64,000 nucleotides of DNA from Serratia sp. FDAARGOS_506 (lineage in GTDB: Bacteria; Pseudomonadota; Gammaproteobacteria; Enterobacterales; Enterobacteriaceae), in the NCBI RefSeq assembly GCF_003812745.1, contig NZ_CP033831.1, positions 496,001 through 560,000 of the forward strand, in the 5' to 3' direction. The notes under the pieces were generated by a model. The model saw nothing but the letters and a program-made list of their open reading frames with translations. It ran no database searches and was not told the origin of the DNA. A program made the position numbers and the translations under genes. Below are positions 1 to 10,556 of the stretch, piece by piece (position 1 is the stretch's first letter; each line of letters starts with the position of its first letter).

Positions 1-505
1 CCAACTGACGCTGAATGCTCTCAGGCAAACTCTGAAAAATCGCGTTGTGCTCGCTGTCGAGAGGCAGCAGCTGCGCCTGACTTTGCCGCACTGCATCCAT
101 AAACAAACGGCCACAGGTGACCAGCGACTCTTTGTTGGCCAGCAGCACCTGCTTGCCTGCGCGGATCGCCGCCAGCGTCGGTAACAGCCCCGCAGCGCCG
201 ACGATCGCTGCCGTCACTTGATCGACGTCATCCAAAGCAGCCAGTTCGCAGGCCGCTTGTTCCCCTGCCAATACCTCGGTAGCGACGCCGTTTTCCGCCA
301 GAATGGCGCGCAGCTCGCGCGCAGCGCTTTCATCCGCCATAGCGGCAAAGGCGGGCCGGAATTCCATGCATTGCTGCGCCATGACCGCGACGTTGCGGCC
401 GGCCACCAGTGCTTTGATCGCAAAACGGTCAGGATTTGCCCTGACCACGGCCAGGGTGCTGGTCCCTACCGAGCCGGTCGAGCCAAGAATGGTCAGTTGC
501 TTCAT
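1..505 (-). CDS. dxr: 1-deoxy-D-xylulose 5-phosphate reductoisomerase, N-terminal part (truncated by window edge)
   Basis: The visible 168 codons encode the N-terminal NADPH-binding half of DXR, which converts DXP to 2-C-methyl-D-erythritol 4-phosphate in the non-mevalonate isoprenoid pathway in the cytosol. The start is an ATG at 505 giving [14 protein letters not shown], the typical DXR opening with its GSTGSVG dinucleotide-binding loop. Further along, the ANKESLV motif (about residues 124-130) is the family signature. The reading frame runs off position 1, so the C-terminal catalytic part is not in the window. It lies downstream of frr on the same strand, as in E. coli, but a terminator-like hairpin after frr separates the two. 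Identification is firm from the motifs and the neighbours. Confidence 0.95.
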   Translation of the reverse strand, partial: MKQLTILGSTGSVGTSTLAVVRANPDRFAIKALVAGRNVAVMAQQCMEFRPAFAAMADESAARELRAILAENGVATEVLAGEQAACELAALDDVDQVTAAIVGAAGLLPTLAAIRAGKQVLLANKESLVTCGRLFMDAVRQSQAQLLPLDSEHNAIFQSLPESIQRQL

Positions 506-610
506 GAGTTCACTCTGAATAACTGTCTGATGAGATCGGAGGTGCTCCAGTGTGGAACCTTGGACACCGCTTGTCCATGATCTTTCAGTACGATGAAACG
601 GGATCTGCGC

Positions 611-642
611 CACAAAAAACAAAGCGCCGCCCAGGCGACGCT
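611..642 (-). terminator. Rho-independent terminator after frr
   Basis: Read on the minus strand, a GC-rich hairpin with 9-nt arms (AGCGTCGCC / GGCGGCGCT, one G-U pair) is followed by TTGTTTTTTG. It begins about 20 bases after the frr stop codon and would end the rpsB-tsf-pyrH-frr transcripts before dxr. Confidence 0.75.
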
Positions 643-662
643 TTTTTTCTGCGCGATGCTGA

Positions 663-1220
663 TTAGAAATCCATCAGCTCTTTTTCTTTCTCTGCCAGCG
701 CGGCATCGACCAGCTTGATGTAAGCGTCAGTCATTTTCTGAATCTCGTCTTGTGAACGACGTTCTTCGTCTTCGCTGATCTCTTTGTCTTTCAGCAGCGC
801 CTTGACTTTGTCGTTAGCGTCGCGACGCACGTTACGCACCGCTACGCGGCCCTGCTCGGCTTCGCCGCGCACGATCTTGATGAGATCTTTACGACGCTCT
901 TCGGTCAGCGGAGGCAGCGGAACGCGAATGTCAGAACCGGCGGAAGACGGGTTGAGGCCCAGGTCAGAGCTCATGATCGCTTTCTCAACGGCCTGGCTCA
1001 GGCTGCGATCGAACACGTTGATTTTCAGCGTGCGGGAGTCTTCCACGGTCACGTTGGCCAGCTGGCGCAGCGGCGTAGCGGCGCCGTAGTATTCCACCAT
1101 GATGCCGTCCAGAATGCTTGGCGAAGCGCGGCCGGTACGGATCTTGCTGATTTGGTTTTTGAATGCTTCTACGCTTTTTTCCATGCGTGAATCAGCATCT
1201 TTTCTGATTTCATTAGTCAC
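663..1220 (-). CDS. frr: Ribosome recycling factor
   Basis: This encodes the 185-residue RRF, which with EF-G splits post-termination 70S ribosomes and frees mRNA and tRNA. The length equals the usual enterobacterial length and the whole protein matches the family, including the conserved [12 protein letters not shown] segment of domain I and the [15 protein letters not shown] segment of domain II. The start is a GTG at 1220 (MTNEIRKDA), and the E. coli gene also starts with GTG. It follows pyrH by about 120 bases in the conserved order rpsB-tsf-pyrH-frr-dxr, so it is probably co-transcribed with pyrH in part. Nothing unusual is seen. Confidence 0.98.
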   Translation of the reverse strand: MTNEIRKDADSRMEKSVEAFKNQISKIRTGRASPSILDGIMVEYYGAATPLRQLANVTVEDSRTLKINVFDRSLSQAVEKAIMSSDLGLNPSSAGSDIRVPLPPLTEERRKDLIKIVRGEAEQGRVAVRNVRRDANDKVKALLKDKEISEDEERRSQDEIQKMTDAYIKLVDAALAEKEKELMDF

Positions 1221-1339
1221 GTTGCAAACCCTTGGAAGCTGGTTACTTGGCAGGCGATACTCAAGTATAGCCCGTAATCGTACTCGGAGAGCGCGCAGCG
1301 CCTGGCGTCACGCGCTCCGAAAAAGGGGTGTGAACAGCC

Positions 1340-2065
1340 TTATTTGCTGATCAGCGTACCTTCATTCTCACCCATCACCACGCGGCGCAGCGCACCAGGC
1401 TTGTTCATGTTGAACACGCGGATCGGCAGACCGTGATCGCGGGCCAGCGTAAACGCCGCCAGATCCATCACTTTCAGCTCGCGCTCCAGCACGTCCTGAT
1501 AGGTTAATTGTTCATACAGCGTCGCATCCGGGTTTTTCACCGGATCTGCGGAATATACGCCATCCACTTTGGTGGCTTTCAGCACTACGTCCGCTTCGAT
1601 CTCGATGCCGCGCAGACAAGCGGCGGAATCGGTGGTGAAGAACGGGTTGCCGGTACCGGCGGAGAAGATCACCACGCGGTTGTTGCGCAGCAGGCTGATA
1701 GCCTCTGCCCAACTGTAATTATCACATACGCCGTTCAGCGGGATCGCTGACATCAGGCGGGCGTTCACATAGGCACGGTGCAGTGCATCACGCATAGCCA
1801 GGCCGTTCATCACGGTAGCCAGCATTCCCATGTGGTCGCCCACTACGCGGTTCATGCCGGCTTGCGCCAGGCCCGCGCCGCGGAACAAGTTCCCGCCGCC
1901 AATAACTACACCGACCTGAATTCCCAGTTCGACCAGCTCTTTTACTTCCTGAGCCATGCGATCCAAAACGCTGGCGTCGATACCAAAACCTTCTGCACCT
2001 TGCAGGGCTTCGCCACTCAGTTTAAGCAGAATACGCTGATATACGGGTTTTGCATTGGTTGCCAT
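1340..2065 (-). CDS. pyrH: UMP kinase
   Basis: This is a 241-residue uridylate kinase of the amino-acid-kinase fold, making UDP from UMP; the enterobacterial enzyme is hexameric, activated by GTP and inhibited by UTP. The N-terminal [16 protein letters not shown], the GGGNLFRG loop (about residues 56-63) and [16 protein letters not shown] are diagnostic. Length is as in E. coli (241). The ATG at 2065 gives [12 protein letters not shown]. The gene lies between tsf and frr on the same strand. A hairpin in the tsf-pyrH spacer may adjust transcription between the two genes. Confidence 0.98.
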   Translation of the reverse strand: MATNAKPVYQRILLKLSGEALQGAEGFGIDASVLDRMAQEVKELVELGIQVGVVIGGGNLFRGAGLAQAGMNRVVGDHMGMLATVMNGLAMRDALHRAYVNARLMSAIPLNGVCDNYSWAEAISLLRNNRVVIFSAGTGNPFFTTDSAACLRGIEIEADVVLKATKVDGVYSADPVKNPDATLYEQLTYQDVLERELKVMDLAAFTLARDHGLPIRVFNMNKPGALRRVVMGENEGTLISK

Positions 2066-2180
2066 GGTGTTCTGTCCTAAGAAGCAGTATTAGTATTGGG
2101 GATTTCAGCCGATGAAACGCGCCTGAGGTGAGTATCACGCTGCAGGGCCTGCCACCGGTGTAATTCTGGCTGGATAGTAT

Positions 2181-2202
2181 GGAACCGCCAGACGGCGGTT
2201 CC
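2181..2202 (-). terminator. Hairpin in the tsf-pyrH spacer (possible attenuator)
   Basis: A perfect 9-bp inverted repeat (GGAACCGCC / GGCGGTTCC) with a 4-nt loop lies 11 bases after the tsf stop codon. No T-run follows on the minus strand, so it may be a weak terminator or an mRNA 3'-end stabiliser. The hairpin is seen directly; its function is inferred. Confidence 0.45.
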
Positions 2203-2213
2203 ATCGACAGTCA

Positions 2214-3065
2214 TTAAGACTGTTTGCTCATCGCGGCAACTTCAGCAGCGAAGTCGGTTTCGACTTTCTCGATGCCTTCGCCCACTTCGAAGCGAATGAA
2301 GTTGGTCACGTCAGCATTGTGCTCTTTCAGCACCTGAGCAACAGATTTGCTCGGATCCATAACGAAAGGCTGACCGGTCAGAGAAACTTCGCCGGTGAAT
2401 TTCTTCATGCGGCCTTCAACCATTTTCTCTGCGATTTCTTTCGGCTTGCCGGACTGCATGGCGATGTCCAGCTGAACCTGGTACTCTTTTTCTACCACTT
2501 CAGCAGACACGTCTTCTGGCTTCACGAACTCTGGCTTGCTTGCCGCAATGTGCATTGCGATTTGCTTAACCAGCTCTTCGTCAGCGCCTTTAGCCGCAAC
2601 CAGAACGCCGATACGCGCGCCGTGCAGGTAGCTACCCAGCACTTCGCCTTCCAGGGAAGCAACGCGACGAATGTTGATGTTTTCGCCGATTTTTGCCACC
2701 AGCGCTACGCGCTCTTCTTCGAACTGTGCTTTCAGCACGTCAACGTCAGTGATTTTGCCGGCAACAGCGGCATCCAGCACTTTGTCGGCGAACGCCTGGA
2801 AACCGGCGTCTTTCGCTACGAAGTCAGTCTGGCAGTTAACTTCCAGGATGATGCCGTAGTTGCCTTCGATCTTGGTTTTGATCACGCCGTCAGCAGCCAC
2901 GTTGCCTGCTTTTTTAGCGGCTTTGATCGCACCGGACTTACGCATGTTTTCGATTGCCAGTTCGATGTCGCCGTTGGATTCAACCAGCGCCTTCTTGCAA
3001 TCCATCATGCCAGCGCCGGTACGCTCGCGCAGTTCTTTTACCAGGGCAGCGGTAATATCAGCCAT
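2214..3065 (-). CDS. tsf: Translation elongation factor Ts
   Basis: This encodes the 283-residue EF-Ts, the nucleotide-exchange factor for EF-Tu. The N-terminal UBA-like domain with [16 protein letters not shown] (about residues 12-27) and the core segment NCQTDFVAK (about residues 77-85) are the two classic EF-Ts signatures. Length equals that of E. coli EF-Ts. The ATG at 3065 has an upstream purine-rich ribosome site. It lies about 130 bases downstream of rpsB, separated by a GC-rich hairpin, as in the E. coli rpsB-tsf operon, where a partial terminator sets the S2/EF-Ts ratio. Confidence 0.98.
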   Translation of the reverse strand: MADITAALVKELRERTGAGMMDCKKALVESNGDIELAIENMRKSGAIKAAKKAGNVAADGVIKTKIEGNYGIILEVNCQTDFVAKDAGFQAFADKVLDAAVAGKITDVDVLKAQFEEERVALVAKIGENINIRRVASLEGEVLGSYLHGARIGVLVAAKGADEELVKQIAMHIAASKPEFVKPEDVSAEVVEKEYQVQLDIAMQSGKPKEIAEKMVEGRMKKFTGEVSLTGQPFVMDPSKSVAQVLKEHNADVTNFIRFEVGEGIEKVETDFAAEVAAMSKQS

Positions 3066-3110
3066 TTATTTTTCCTCGGTTATCTCGCGTAGAGACAGTT
3101 CTCATTCAGA

Positions 3111-3138
3111 TAAGCAAAGGGGGCCTTTACAGGCCCCC
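3111..3138 (-). terminator. Partial terminator between rpsB and tsf
   Basis: On the minus strand a perfect 7-bp GC stem (GGGGGCC / GGCCCCC) with a 6-nt loop is followed by TTTGCTTA. It lies between rpsB and tsf. The short T-tract suggests only partial termination, fitting the known intercistronic attenuation of this operon in E. coli. Confidence 0.6.
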
Positions 3139-3194
3139 CTAACCAACATATGTCAATACCTGGTTAATAAGGGCTCAGTGATGAGCTTGCCTTA

Positions 3195-4050
<856 letters not shown>

Positions 4051-4265
4051 GTGCAGTTAAAGTATTTTCGGCCAATTCCTGCCAGGTCACAAGAACCAAG
4101 TCGCGGATCGCCGGCGCGCTTTATACCATAAACCCGCCGCGGACACCAACTTTTGTTGCTTTGCGCCGGGCATCGGGAAATGAAATTTGGCAGCCCCCGG
4201 CCGGGCTGATACCATAAGTCACTGCTTCTTATTGTCGACGATAACGACACCTGCGGACAAATTTC
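4051..4265. promoter_or_regulatory. Divergent rpsB/map promoter region
   Basis: This is the rest of the 345-bp spacer between the divergent genes rpsB and map. It must hold the promoters of both. I cannot assign -35 and -10 hexamers with confidence on either strand, and I see no other gene, repeat or strong hairpin in it. Confidence 0.4.
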
Positions 4266-5060
4266 ATGGCAATCTCAATTAAAACACCTGATGACATCCA
4301 AAAAATGCGCGTGGCCGGCCGCCTGGCCGCCGAAGTGCTGGAAATCATCGAGCCGCACGTCAAACCTGGCGTGACCACCGGCGAACTGGACCGTATCTGT
4401 CACGAGTACATCACCAACGAGCAGCAGGCCATTTCCGCCTGCCTCGGCTATCACGGCTTCCCGAAATCCGTGTGCATCTCGGTGAACGAAGTGGTGTGCC
4501 ACGGCATCCCGAGCGACGACAAAACGCTGAAAGACGGCGACATCGTCAATATCGACGTGACCGTGATTAAAGACGGTTTCCACGGCGACACCTCGAAGAT
4601 GTTCATCGTCGGCAAACCGACCATTCTGGGCGAGCGCCTGTGTCGCGTCACTCAGGAAAGCCTGTATCTGGCGCTGAAGATGGTCAAGCCAGGCATCCGC
4701 CTGCGCACCCTGGGCAAGGCTATCCAGCAGTTTGTCGAAGCCGAGAAGTTCTCCGTGGTGCGCGAGTACTGCGGCCACGGCATCGGCGAAGTGTTCCACG
4801 AAGAACCGCAGGTGCTGCACTATGATGCCGATGACGGCGGCGTGGTACTGCAGGCGGGCATGGCCTTCACCATCGAACCGATGGTCAACGCCGGCGACTA
4901 CCGCATCCGCACCATGAAAGACGGCTGGACGGTAAAAACCAAAGATCGCAGCTTGTCGGCGCAGTATGAGCATACTATTGTGGTCACAGATAACGGCTGC
5001 GAGATAATGACGTTGCGCAAGGATGACACCATCCCCAACATCATTACGCACGAGATGTAA
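4266..5060 (+). CDS. map: Methionine aminopeptidase type I
   Basis: This 264-residue enzyme removes the initiator methionine from nascent proteins when the second residue is small. It has the pita-bread fold with two metal ions; the ligand-bearing segments are visible (VNIDVTVIKDGFHGDTSKMF with the two Asp ligands, EYCGHGIGEVFHEEPQV with the His ligand, FTIEPMV and QYEHTIVV with the two Glu ligands). Length equals E. coli MAP (264). The ATG at 4266 gives MAISIKTPDD. It is divergent from rpsB and is followed by a strong terminator before glnD, as in E. coli. Confidence 0.98.
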   Translation: MAISIKTPDDIQKMRVAGRLAAEVLEIIEPHVKPGVTTGELDRICHEYITNEQQAISACLGYHGFPKSVCISVNEVVCHGIPSDDKTLKDGDIVNIDVTVIKDGFHGDTSKMFIVGKPTILGERLCRVTQESLYLALKMVKPGIRLRTLGKAIQQFVEAEKFSVVREYCGHGIGEVFHEEPQVLHYDADDGGVVLQAGMAFTIEPMVNAGDYRIRTMKDGWTVKTKDRSLSAQYEHTIVVTDNGCEIMTLRKDDTIPNIITHEM

Positions 5061-5096
5061 GCACCGCGGCGAACGCCGCGTGCAGAATGTCACCAG

Positions 5097-5118
5097 GCCG
5101 GCTTTTGCCGGCTTTTTT
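5097..5118 (+). terminator. Rho-independent terminator after map
   Basis: A perfect GCCGGC / GCCGGC stem with a TTTT loop is followed by six T residues, starting 37 bases after the map stop. It ends only 14 bases before the glnD start, so the glnD ribosome site lies just beyond the T-run. Confidence 0.9.
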
Positions 5119-5132
5119 ATGGGCTGCGCACT

Positions 5133-7796
5133 ATGTCTGACAATCTCCTTCAACCGGCGGCCCCGGCCGTGCCGATGCCGCCTGCCTCCCCCAGTACCTA
5201 CGGCGACAACGAGCTCACCTGTCCGGTGCTGAAACAGCGGCTGGAACAGTTTCAGCTGTGGCTGGCGGCAGCGTTCGACGCCGGCGCCAGCGCCGAAAGC
5301 CTGGTGGCGGCGCGCAGCGACTTCATCGATCGCCTGCTGCGTCGGCTGTGGACCTTCTACGGCTTCGAAGATATCCCGGAAACCGCACTGGTGGCGGTCG
5401 GCGGCTATGGCCGCGGCGAACTGCACCCGCTGTCGGACATCGACGTGCTGGTGCTCAGCCAGCGCCGACTAACGGAACAACAGTCGCAGCGGGTCGGCGA
5501 ATTCATCACCCTGCTGTGGGATCTCAAGTTGGAAGTGGGCCACAGCGTACGCACCCTGGAAGAGTGCCTGCTGGAGGGGTTGGCGGATCTGACCGTGGCC
5601 ACCAACCTGATCGAATCGCGCATGATCTGCGGCGACGTCGCGCTGTTCCTGCAGATGCAAAAGCATATCTTCAGCGATGGCTTCTGGCCCTCACCGCAGT
5701 TTTTTCACGCCAAGGTCAACGAACAGCAGGAGCGCCACCAGCGCTACCACGGCACCAGCTATAACCTGGAGCCGGATATCAAAAGCAGCCCCGGCGGCCT
5801 GCGCGACATCCACACCCTGCTGTGGGTGGCGCGTCGCCACTTCGGCGCCACCTCGCTGGACGAAATGGTCGGCTTCGGTTTCCTCACCCAGGCCGAGCGC
5901 AACGAGCTGAACGAATGCCAGAGCTTCCTGTGGCGCATCCGTTTCGCGCTGCACCTGGTGCTGCCGCGTTACGACAACCGCCTGTTGTTCGATCGTCAAC
6001 TCAGCGTGGCGCAGCTGCTGCGCTATGAAGGCGAAGGCAACGAGCCGGTCGAGCGCATGATGAAAGACTTCTACCGCATGACGCGGCGCGTCAGCGAGCT
6101 CAACCACATGCTGCTGCAGCTGTTCGACGAGGCCATCCTGGCGCTGGACGCCACCGAGAAGCCGCGCCCGCTGAACGACGATTTCCAGCTACGCGGCGAT
6201 CTGATCGATCTGCGCGACGAAACGCTGTTCATCCGCGAGCCGCAAGCCATCATGCGCATGTTCTACCTGATGGTGCGCAACCGCGAGATCAAGGGCATTT
6301 ATTCCACCACCGTGCGCCAACTGCGCCACGCGCGCCGCCACCTGAAGCAACCGCTGTGCACCATTCCGGAAGCGCGCGATCTGTTTATGGCCATTCTGCG
6401 CCATCCCGGCGCGGTGTCGCGCGCCCTGGTACCGATGCACCGTCACAGCGTACTGTGGGCCTACATGCCGCAGTGGGGCAAGATCGTCGGGCAAATGCAG
6501 TTCGACCTGTTCCACGCCTATACCGTCGATGAACACACCATCCGCGTGCTGCAGAAGCTGGAGAGCTTCGCCGATGCGCAAACCCGGCCGCGCCATCCGC
6601 TGTGCGTGGAGCTGTACCCGCGTCTGCCGCATCCGGAGCTGCTGCTGCTGGCGGCGCTGTTCCACGATATCGCCAAAGGGCGCGGCGGCGATCACTCGAT
6701 CCTCGGTGCGGAAGACGTGGTGGAGTTCGCCGAACTGCACGGCCTCAACTCGCGCGAAACCCAACTGGTAGCCTGGCTGGTGCGCTGGCACCTGCTGATG
6801 TCGGTCACCGCGCAACGCCGCGATATTCAAGACCCGACGGTGATCCAGCAATTCAGCAGCGAAGTGCAGAGCGAAACCCGCCTGCGCTACCTGGTGTGCC
6901 TGACGGTGGCGGATATCTGCGCCACCAACGAAACCCTGTGGAACAGCTGGAAGCAGAGCCTGTTGCGCGAGCTGTACTTCGCCACCGAGAAGCAGCTGCG
7001 CCGCGGCATGCAAAACAGCCCGGATCTGCGCGAACGCGTGCGTCATCACCGCCTGCAGGCGCTGGCGCTGCTGCGCATGGACAACATCGACGAAGAGGCG
7101 CTGCACCGCATCTGGAGCCGCTGCCGCGCCGACTATTTCCTGCGCCACTCGCCGAACCAGCTGGCCTGGCACGCCCGTCACCTGCTGGCTCACGACTCCA
7201 CTCAGCCGCTGGTGCTGGTCAGCCGCCAGGCGACGCGCGGCGGCACCGAGATCTTTATCTGGAGCCCGGACCGCCCTTACCTGTTCGCCGCCGTCGCCGG
7301 GGAGATGGATCGCCGCAACCTGAGCGTGCACGACGCGCAGATCTTCACCAACCGCGACGGCATGGCGATGGACACCTTTATCGTGCTGGAGCCGGACGGC
7401 AGCCCGCTGGCACAGGATCGCCACACGGCGATCCGCCAGGCCTTGTTGCAGGCCATCACTCAGCGGGAATACCAGCCGCCGCGCGTGCGTCGGCCTTCTT
7501 CCAAGCTGCGTCACTTCAGCGTGCCGACCGAGGTGACCTTCCTGCCGACCCACACCGATCGCCGCAGCTACCTGGAGCTGATCGCACTCGACCAGCCCGG
7601 CCTGCTGGCGCGGGTGGGCGAAGTGTTCGCCGATCTGGGGCTGTCGCTGCACGGCGCACGCATTACCACCATCGGCGAGCGGGTCGAGGACTTGTTTATC
7701 CTGGCCGACGGCGAGCGACGCGCGCTCGATCAGGAAACGCGCAGAAAGTTGGAGCAACGGTTGACAGAGGCCCTCACCCCAAACGATAAAATGTGA
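5133..7796 (+). CDS. glnD: Bifunctional uridylyltransferase/uridylyl-removing enzyme (PII sensor)
   Basis: This 887-residue enzyme uridylylates PII proteins (GlnB, GlnK) when glutamine is low and removes UMP when glutamine is high, so it is the nitrogen sensor of the cell. Domains in order are an N-terminal nucleotidyltransferase with GGYGRGEL (about residues 90-97) and the catalytic SDID (Asp102, Asp104), the GlnD-type linker, an HD hydrolase with LFHDIAKG (His511-Asp512), and two C-terminal ACT domains that bind glutamine (about residues 700-887). Length is close to E. coli GlnD (890). The ATG at 5133 gives MSDNLLQ. It lies between map and dapD, as in E. coli. Confidence 0.97.
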   Translation: MSDNLLQPAAPAVPMPPASPSTYGDNELTCPVLKQRLEQFQLWLAAAFDAGASAESLVAARSDFIDRLLRRLWTFYGFEDIPETALVAVGGYGRGELHPLSDIDVLVLSQRRLTEQQSQRVGEFITLLWDLKLEVGHSVRTLEECLLEGLADLTVATNLIESRMICGDVALFLQMQKHIFSDGFWPSPQFFHAKVNEQQERHQRYHGTSYNLEPDIKSSPGGLRDIHTLLWVARRHFGATSLDEMVGFGFLTQAERNELNECQSFLWRIRFALHLVLPRYDNRLLFDRQLSVAQLLRYEGEGNEPVERMMKDFYRMTRRVSELNHMLLQLFDEAILALDATEKPRPLNDDFQLRGDLIDLRDETLFIREPQAIMRMFYLMVRNREIKGIYSTTVRQLRHARRHLKQPLCTIPEARDLFMAILRHPGAVSRALVPMHRHSVLWAYMPQWGKIVGQMQFDLFHAYTVDEHTIRVLQKLESFADAQTRPRHPLCVELYPRLPHPELLLLAALFHDIAKGRGGDHSILGAEDVVEFAELHGLNSRETQLVAWLVRWHLLMSVTAQRRDIQDPTVIQQFSSEVQSETRLRYLVCLTVADICATNETLWNSWKQSLLRELYFATEKQLRRGMQNSPDLRERVRHHRLQALALLRMDNIDEEALHRIWSRCRADYFLRHSPNQLAWHARHLLAHDSTQPLVLVSRQATRGGTEIFIWSPDRPYLFAAVAGEMDRRNLSVHDAQIFTNRDGMAMDTFIVLEPDGSPLAQDRHTAIRQALLQAITQREYQPPRVRRPSSKLRHFSVPTEVTFLPTHTDRRSYLELIALDQPGLLARVGEVFADLGLSLHGARITTIGERVEDLFILADGERRALDQETRRKLEQRLTEALTPNDKM

Positions 7797-7838
7797 TACA
7801 AGTAACTTTTTACCGACAACATCAGGAAAGAGAACAGC

Positions 7839-8663
7839 ATGCAGCAATTACAGAACGTTATTGAAAGCGCCTTCGAGCGCCGTGCGGACATCACCCCGGC
7901 GAACGTAGACACCGTAACGCGCGAAGCGGTAAACCAGGTGATCGGCCTGCTGGACAGCGGCGCCCTGCGCGTCGCCGAGAAGATCGACGGTCAATGGGTC
8001 ACCCACCAGTGGCTGAAGAAAGCCGTGCTGCTCTCTTTCCGCATCAACGACAACAAGGTGATGGACGGCGCGGAAACCCGCTACTACGACAAAGTGCCGA
8101 TGAAGTTCGCCGACTACGACGAAGCACGCTTCCAGAAGGAAGGTTTCCGCGTTGTGCCGCCGGCCACCGTGCGCCAGGGCGCGTTCATTGCCCGCAACAC
8201 CGTGCTGATGCCGTCTTACGTTAACATCGGCGCCTACGTCGACGAAGGCACCATGGTCGACACCTGGGCCACCGTCGGTTCTTGCGCGCAGATCGGCAAA
8301 AACGTTCACCTGTCCGGCGGCGTCGGCATCGGCGGCGTGCTGGAGCCGCTGCAGGCCAACCCGACCATCATCGAAGACAACTGCTTCATCGGCGCGCGCT
8401 CCGAAGTGGTGGAAGGCGTGATCGTGGAAGAAGGCTCGGTGATTTCGATGGGCGTGTACCTCGGCCAGAGCACCCGTATCTATGACCGCGAGACCGGCGA
8501 AATCCATTACGGCCGCGTGCCGGCGGGTTCGGTGGTGGTTTCCGGCAACCTGCCGTCGAAAGACGGCTCTTACAGCCTGTACTGCGCGGTGATCGTCAAG
8601 AAAGTCGATGCCAAAACGCGCGGTAAAGTGGGCATTAATGAGTTATTGCGTACTATCGACTAA
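7839..8663 (+). CDS. dapD: 2,3,4,5-tetrahydropyridine-2,6-dicarboxylate N-succinyltransferase
   Basis: This 274-residue enzyme transfers succinate from succinyl-CoA to tetrahydrodipicolinate in the lysine/diaminopimelate pathway, feeding both lysine and peptidoglycan synthesis. The middle of the protein shows hexapeptide repeats typical of a left-handed beta helix (for example [20 protein letters not shown] and [20 protein letters not shown]). Length equals E. coli DapD (274). The ATG at 7839 follows an AGGAAAGAG ribosome site. It sits 42 bases after glnD and is followed by its own terminator. Confidence 0.98.
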   Translation: MQQLQNVIESAFERRADITPANVDTVTREAVNQVIGLLDSGALRVAEKIDGQWVTHQWLKKAVLLSFRINDNKVMDGAETRYYDKVPMKFADYDEARFQKEGFRVVPPATVRQGAFIARNTVLMPSYVNIGAYVDEGTMVDTWATVGSCAQIGKNVHLSGGVGIGGVLEPLQANPTIIEDNCFIGARSEVVEGVIVEEGSVISMGVYLGQSTRIYDRETGEIHYGRVPAGSVVVSGNLPSKDGSYSLYCAVIVKKVDAKTRGKVGINELLRTID

Positions 8664-8667
8664 ATTG

Positions 8668-8698
8668 AAATAGCGGGTGATTCACCCGCTATTTTTTT
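8668..8698 (+). terminator. Rho-independent terminator after dapD
   Basis: A hairpin with arms AATAGCGGGTGA / TCACCCGCTATT is followed by seven T residues just after the dapD stop codon. It is a strong canonical terminator. Confidence 0.92.
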
Positions 8699-8792
8699 GT
8701 CTGCGTTTCGCTGGCAGTCACAGTCGCAGATCTCGCTTTCCGCCATAATCGCAGTCGTGGAATATAACGATCACATCTAAAGAGGGCGCAGT

Positions 8793-9182
8793 ATGTACGA
8801 TAACTTGAAGAGTTTGGGCATCAATCAACCGGAAGACGTCGATCGCTATAGCCTGCGTCAAGAGGCCAACAACGACATCCTCAAGATCTATTTCCGCAAA
8901 GACAAGGGCGAGTTCTTCGCCAAGAGCGTGAAGTTCAAGTACCCGCGCCAGCGTAAAACCGTGGTGGCGGACAACGCCGGCCAGGGCTACAAGGAAATTC
9001 ACGAGATCAACCCGAACTTGCGTTACGTGATCGACGAACTGGATCAGCTGTGCCAGCGCGATCAGGTGGAAGTGGATCTGAAGCGTAAAATCCTCGACGA
9101 CCTGCGCCATCTCGAAGGCGTGGTGTCGCACAAGATTGCCGAGATCGAAGCCGATCTGGAAAAACTCACCCGCGGCAAGTAA
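8793..9182 (+). CDS. yaeH: UPF0325 family protein YaeH
   Basis: This 129-residue protein matches YaeH, a small soluble family of unknown function conserved next to dapD in enterobacteria. The sequence [20 protein letters not shown] and the charged C-terminal part ([20 protein letters not shown]) are as I recall from the family. It has no signal peptide or membrane segment, and the last third is probably helical. It has its own spacer after the dapD terminator, an AAGAGGG ribosome site before the ATG at 8793, and a terminator after it. No function can be stated from the sequence. Confidence 0.93.
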   Translation: MYDNLKSLGINQPEDVDRYSLRQEANNDILKIYFRKDKGEFFAKSVKFKYPRQRKTVVADNAGQGYKEIHEINPNLRYVIDELDQLCQRDQVEVDLKRKILDDLRHLEGVVSHKIAEIEADLEKLTRGK

Positions 9183-9210
9183 TGCGGATCGGCTGACCCG
9201 CATCATCGCC

Positions 9211-9236
9211 AAGGCGCCCTTTCGCGGCGCCTTTTT
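9211..9236. terminator. Terminator shared by convergent yaeH and yqcA
   Basis: The stem AAGGCGCC / GGCGCCTT is followed by a T-run on the plus strand; on the minus strand an A/T-rich flank is also present, so it may serve both yaeH and the convergent yqcA. It marks the junction between two blocks that are distant in E. coli. Confidence 0.75.
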
Positions 9237-9239
9237 ACT

Positions 9240-9692
9240 TTACGATTGCAGCAGCGTGCCCCACTGTTCGACCCACGGACAGGCGGCCACTTCCGGCTCC
9301 GGCTGTTCCATCGCATCGATCTCCAGCACTTCGCCAACGCGGGTCGCGCCCTGCTCTTGCAGCAACGCGTCGAACGCGCGCCCGGCGCCGCAGAAGTTGT
9401 CATAGCTGCTGTCGCCGAGGGCGATCAGCCCATAGCGCAGTTCCGGCTGGTAACCAACCTGATCGCGAATGGCGTGGAACAGCGGCGCAATGCTGTCCGG
9501 CAGATCGCCCTGCCCGGTGGTGGACGTGATCACCAGCGCGTAGTGTTGGCGATAAAACTGCCAGGCCTCCAGCGTGCCCTCTTCGAACAATGTGACCTCA
9601 TGGCCCTGTTCGCTGAGGATGTTTTGCGCTTCTTCCGCCACCAGCAGCGAATTGCCGTAGACCGTTCCCACGAAGATACCAACCTGAGCCAT
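9240..9692 (-). CDS. yqcA: Flavodoxin YqcA
   Basis: This 150-residue protein is a short-chain flavodoxin of the MioC/YqcA type. The FMN phosphate loop region [18 protein letters not shown] at the N-terminus and the [11 protein letters not shown] segment (about residues 58-68) that packs on the flavin are visible. I chose the ATG at 9692 (MAQVGIF) because GTAGGAG lies at good spacing before it; an ATG 18 bases upstream (9710) overlaps this ribosome site. It follows truC by 33 bases, as in the E. coli yqcC-truC-yqcA operon. Its electron-transfer partner is unknown. Confidence 0.93.
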   Translation of the reverse strand: MAQVGIFVGTVYGNSLLVAEEAQNILSEQGHEVTLFEEGTLEAWQFYRQHYALVITSTTGQGDLPDSIAPLFHAIRDQVGYQPELRYGLIALGDSSYDNFCGAGRAFDALLQEQGATRVGEVLEIDAMEQPEPEVAACPWVEQWGTLLQS

Positions 9693-9725
9693 GGCTCCTA
9701 CTCCCTTCATTACCTTTAAAAATTG

Positions 9726-10496
9726 TCAGCTATCCTGACCGTTAGCCGCGCTAAACTCAACCCCGGCAAGTTCAGGGAATACCCCCGCCCAGCCGAACTG
9801 CGCCATCACCCCTTGCCAATCTTCGTCCCAGCGCGCCGTCACCCGCAGCGGTTCGCCGGTCACCGGATGCGTCAGCTGCAGATGGCTGGCGTGCAGCATC
9901 AGGCGCGGGCAGCCGAAATGCTGCGCCATACCGCGGTTCTGCCGCAGATCGCCGTGTTTGCTGTCGCCGATGATCGGATGGCGAAGATGCGCCATGTGGC
10001 GCCGCAGCTGGTGCTTGCGGCCGGTTTCCGGCTGCAACTCCACCAGGCTGTAGCGCGCGCTGTCGTAGCGGCCGACGGCCACCGGCATCTCTACCTGTGC
10101 CAACGGCCGGTAGTGCGTCACCGCCGGCTGAGGCCCCTTGTCGGCATCGGCATGTTTATCGGCGATTTTGTCCAGCTCCACCGTCAGCGGGTAATCAAGG
10201 GTCGCCCCCTCCTGCACGTAACCGCGCACCACCGCATGGTAGGTTTTCTGCACCTGATGCTGCTCGAACTGCTGTGACAGCAGGCGCGCCACCTCGCTGG
10301 AGAGCGCCATCAGCAATACGCCGGAGGTCGGGCGATCGAGACGGTGCACGGTAAAGACGTGCTGCCCGAGCTGATCGCGCACCGTCTGCATCATAAAGCG
10401 AGTTTCATGACGGTCCAGCCAACTGCGGTGCACCAACCAGCCCGACGGCTTGTTCACCGCCACCAGGTGTTCATCCTGATACAAAATCTCAATCAC
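9726..10496 (-). CDS. truC: tRNA pseudouridine(65) synthase
   Basis: This 256-residue enzyme of the RluA family makes pseudouridine at position 65 of certain tRNAs. The catalytic motif HRLDRPTSGVL holds the nucleophile Asp54, and the later GRKHQLRRHMAHL segment is the family's C-terminal motif. Length is close to E. coli TruC (260). The ATG at 10496 gives MIEILYQDEHLVAVNKPSGW. It is followed by yqcA as usual, but its normal upstream partner yqcC is about 8.6 kb away here because pbpC and bA2M lie between them. Confidence 0.96.
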   Translation of the reverse strand: MIEILYQDEHLVAVNKPSGWLVHRSWLDRHETRFMMQTVRDQLGQHVFTVHRLDRPTSGVLLMALSSEVARLLSQQFEQHQVQKTYHAVVRGYVQEGATLDYPLTVELDKIADKHADADKGPQPAVTHYRPLAQVEMPVAVGRYDSARYSLVELQPETGRKHQLRRHMAHLRHPIIGDSKHGDLRQNRGMAQHFGCPRLMLHASHLQLTHPVTGEPLRVTARWDEDWQGVMAQFGWAGVFPELAGVEFSAANGQDS

Positions 10497-10556
10497 ATCG
10501 CTTTCCCAGGTAAATAGCCGTTTCGGGCGCGAGTATAACAGGCGTGCGGCTCAGCG

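Noticed and set aside
6189-7847. 552-codon open frame opposite glnD
   Set aside because: Antisense shadow of glnD and runs into dapD; no ribosome site or domain.
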